Below, one piece after another: positions 6,601 through 7,051 of a stretch of DNA of 7,051 nt (position 1 is its first letter; each line of letters opens with the position of its first letter). The notes below the pieces were generated by a model that had not been told where the DNA came from, ran no database searches, and worked only from the letters and a program-made list of their open reading frames with translations. This stretch comes from an uncultured Collinsella sp. (GTDB lineage: Bacteria; Actinomycetota; Coriobacteriia; Coriobacteriales; Coriobacteriaceae): contig CABSMN010000053.1 of assembly GCA_902478765.1 (NCBI GenBank), positions 1 through 7,051 on the forward strand. The letters run 5' to 3'. The position numbers were made by a program, and so were the translations under genes.

Positions 6601-7051
6601 AACGATAAGTTCGATAATGCCAAGACGGTTACGACCGACCCCGACGGCGAGATTATCACCACTGCCAGCGGCGACAAGTCCCAGACCCTGAGCTTCGTCG
6701 ATGAGATTACGTACACACTTGCCGATCTCGCCAAGGGCACGGATCCCACGGGCCGTGGCGCTTCCAAGACCTTCACGTACTATGTGCGCGAGAAAGATAA
6801 CAGTTCGCTGCTCTCGCACTACAAGTTCGACAAGTCGGTCTACAAGATCACGGTCAAGGCAACTGATCAGTCTGATAAGACGATTAAGTGCGAAGTGACC
6901 TACGCCAAGATCGTGGATGCCGATGGCATTGAAATCCCCGCAAATAAGCAGATTCCGCATGAATATGGCGAGGACAGCAACGTTGGCCAAAGCCTTCCCA
7001 CCTTCACCAACACCTACTCCACCTCTTTGCCCCTTTCTGGTATGTCGGGCG
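3628..7051 (+). CDS. Large sortase-anchored beta-helix surface protein, 3' end outside the window
   Basis: One frame stays open for 1141 codons to the window edge. Residues 1-45 form a signal peptide: a Lys/Arg-rich start, a hydrophobic core at 18-37, and likely cleavage at AIA|ND. Residues 46-130 are an acidic Gly/Thr/Asp/Glu linker. Residues 140-260 include ITLDLNGHKI and NGATLTITDS, typical of the entry into beta-helix surface domains. Residues about 310-620 are a right-handed parallel beta-helix with rungs such as LNLTGGVIAGN, VTISGGQITGN and GGGVYV; a later GGGIMSNGDLYLG sits at about 758-770. Two FctA-type pilin domains follow. The first (about 775-965) has K786, E869 (YYLVEN) and N958 (TFTN); the second (about 970-1130) has K975, E1055 (YYVREK) and N1128 (TFTN). 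These are the Lys-Glu-Asn sets expected for intramolecular isopeptide bonds. LPLSG (1134-1138) is an LPxTG-like sorting signal, so perhaps 30-40 residues are missing. It is probably an adhesin or glycan-contacting protein; the ligand is unknown. Confidence 0.93.
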   Translation, partial: MKANSDKSKQSNKATRRVLAGVLCGASVLSLVLSLVMPPISQAIANDSQTVSAEETVMGGGSSSEPTGVDNTANGDTENQNSDDVENGTGEDAVTEGQPSDDTEAEGDTQPAADGANGDGAIALAAENEPTHEISSGDELSSKLLKKDLRDANGCATFKLVNDIEYNQEIRFEQTDDNPINITLDLNGHKIKYSNPSAPLFDVANGATLTITDSAQASETVDDGQPLADQGQSLTAGNYGKKAELTYGDGDIPSNLTYYVTKSSPNGTGTTEMLVKHSVEIKGAIVACDGSENLKLINLYNGGRFNLESGVITQEQNGRVGNLIYAENGSAVNMSGGYVCGAFRGTSGNGAGIMVSNASGKGSTLNLTGGVIAGNSACNGGGVYACYSEVTITNGVISGNSTLDSVDGFGGGIMAEGGSVTVSGGYITNNKYAKFCGNDGYGDHGGAGLAAKNGTHVTISGGQITGNYSEEAGGGVYVTDVERNNQSRVGMACLHITGGIIASNVSNRSEGAGVRVGQMVDAMINGTPDSNGTPGSKVYITNNCCMSRFDWGGGGIFVQGNSNAGMEKTAGRLFVYNSYISSNTAGGYGGGVAVCPTGKTLVTNTEGTAIFGNSSADAEYDEVHFNKENAYDSKTNTGNDLKPHLSGGGSGKNQDKEAYKSEVFRKYGHADFFLAAEGHTTPVAVVAGKMLGDIDAQYSGSIELKDSITIPANGVAQVKNSIGLTSGVSATDKAVTDAVQNNKVTTFITGNYSWDHGGGIMSNGDLYLGVPADTYVYPSFKLKATKALINQQTNQNMKFGKDKFSFSVYRKDSDDATEPSWNDKKFNNGGCTLVGTAKNDANGNITFDLGEQLIDKTVKANEITYYLVENAGNDPDITYDPDITYDSAVYKIVVTVQHNQTLLMNVPSRKNPNSEVPLYVHNYTITSVSLGDSTNPLKEDDQAYYSIVGPDGGKTFTNKYTPYTSSVSWTPKATKVVEGGEMKEFTLEFADNDKFDNAKTVTTDPDGEIITTASGDKSQTLSFVDEITYTLADLAKGTDPTGRGASKTFTYYVREKDNSSLLSHYKFDKSVYKITVKATDQSDKTIKCEVTYAKIVDADGIEIPANKQIPHEYGEDSNVGQSLPTFTNTYSTSLPLSGMSG
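3801..3809 (+). repeat. G9 homopolymer inside the surface protein coding sequence
   Basis: Nine consecutive G cover the end of codon 58 (ATG) through codon 61, about 13 residues after the predicted signal-peptide cleavage site. With nine G the long frame is open. With eight G the frame reaches TAG at 3833-3835; with ten it reaches TGA at 3819-3821. Slipped-strand mispairing here would switch the protein off, as in known phase-variable surface genes. A sequencing length error is the alternative, but the frame is continuous on both sides as given. Confidence 0.9.
5200..5235 (+). repeat. 18-bp tandem duplication (NGTPxS twice)
   Basis: AACGGCACTCCAGACAGC (5200-5217) is followed at once by a copy differing at one base (5218-5235). 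It encodes NGTPDS then NGTPGS in a loop between beta-helix rungs. The in-frame duplication lengthens a surface loop without disturbing the frame. Confidence 0.9.
6247..6282 (+). repeat. 18-bp perfect tandem duplication (DPDITY twice)
   Basis: GATCCCGACATCACGTAC occurs twice in direct succession with no mismatch (6247-6264 and 6265-6282), encoding DPDITYDPDITY. It lies in the first pilin-type domain, just after the E869 strand. The exact identity points to a recent duplication or an actively varying unit. Confidence 0.95.

Overview
The window reads as a contig end from a high-GC Gram-positive gut actinobacterium, most likely Collinsella or another member of the Coriobacteriia. This placement is inference. 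It rests on the GC-rich housekeeping genes, a sortase-anchored surface protein with FctA-type pilin domains, and dispersed CCACCACAAAGG hairpins that I associate with that group. No rRNA, tRNA, CRISPR array, insertion sequence or integrase is visible.

Layout, all genes on the + strand. Bases 1-47 are not genomic: they are an Illumina/Nextera adapter (P7 tail, 8-nt index, transposon mosaic end) left on the contig edge. Bases 48-531 hold the 5'-truncated end of mobB (molybdenum cofactor guanylation), followed by two stem-loop terminators. Bases 797-2077 encode a 12-TM major facilitator transporter preceded by a foldable leader. Its stop codon is followed at once by an 18-bp perfect inverted repeat with a nested palindrome, then by a second terminator-like hairpin. 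Bases 2302-3123 encode a Cof-type HAD phosphatase, followed by a third copy of the hairpin repeat. Bases 3170-3627 are a strikingly AT-rich, gene-free regulatory region with palindromes and a candidate promoter. From 3628 to the window edge one frame stays open for 1141 codons. It encodes a very large exported surface protein: signal peptide, acidic linker, right-handed beta-helix, two isopeptide-type stalk domains and an LPLSG sorting motif just before the cut.

The first three genes look like independent single-gene transcription units separated by hairpins, not a pathway operon. The surface gene differs from them in base composition and looks like an accessory module.

The most interesting signal is a run of nine G residues just after the signal-peptide region of the surface protein. 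A gain or loss of one G brings an in-frame stop within 4 to 9 codons, as expected of a phase-variable ON/OFF switch. Other points of interest are the three-copy hairpin family, the nested palindrome after the transporter, the structured leader touching the transporter's ribosome binding site, and two 18-bp in-frame duplications in the surface gene.
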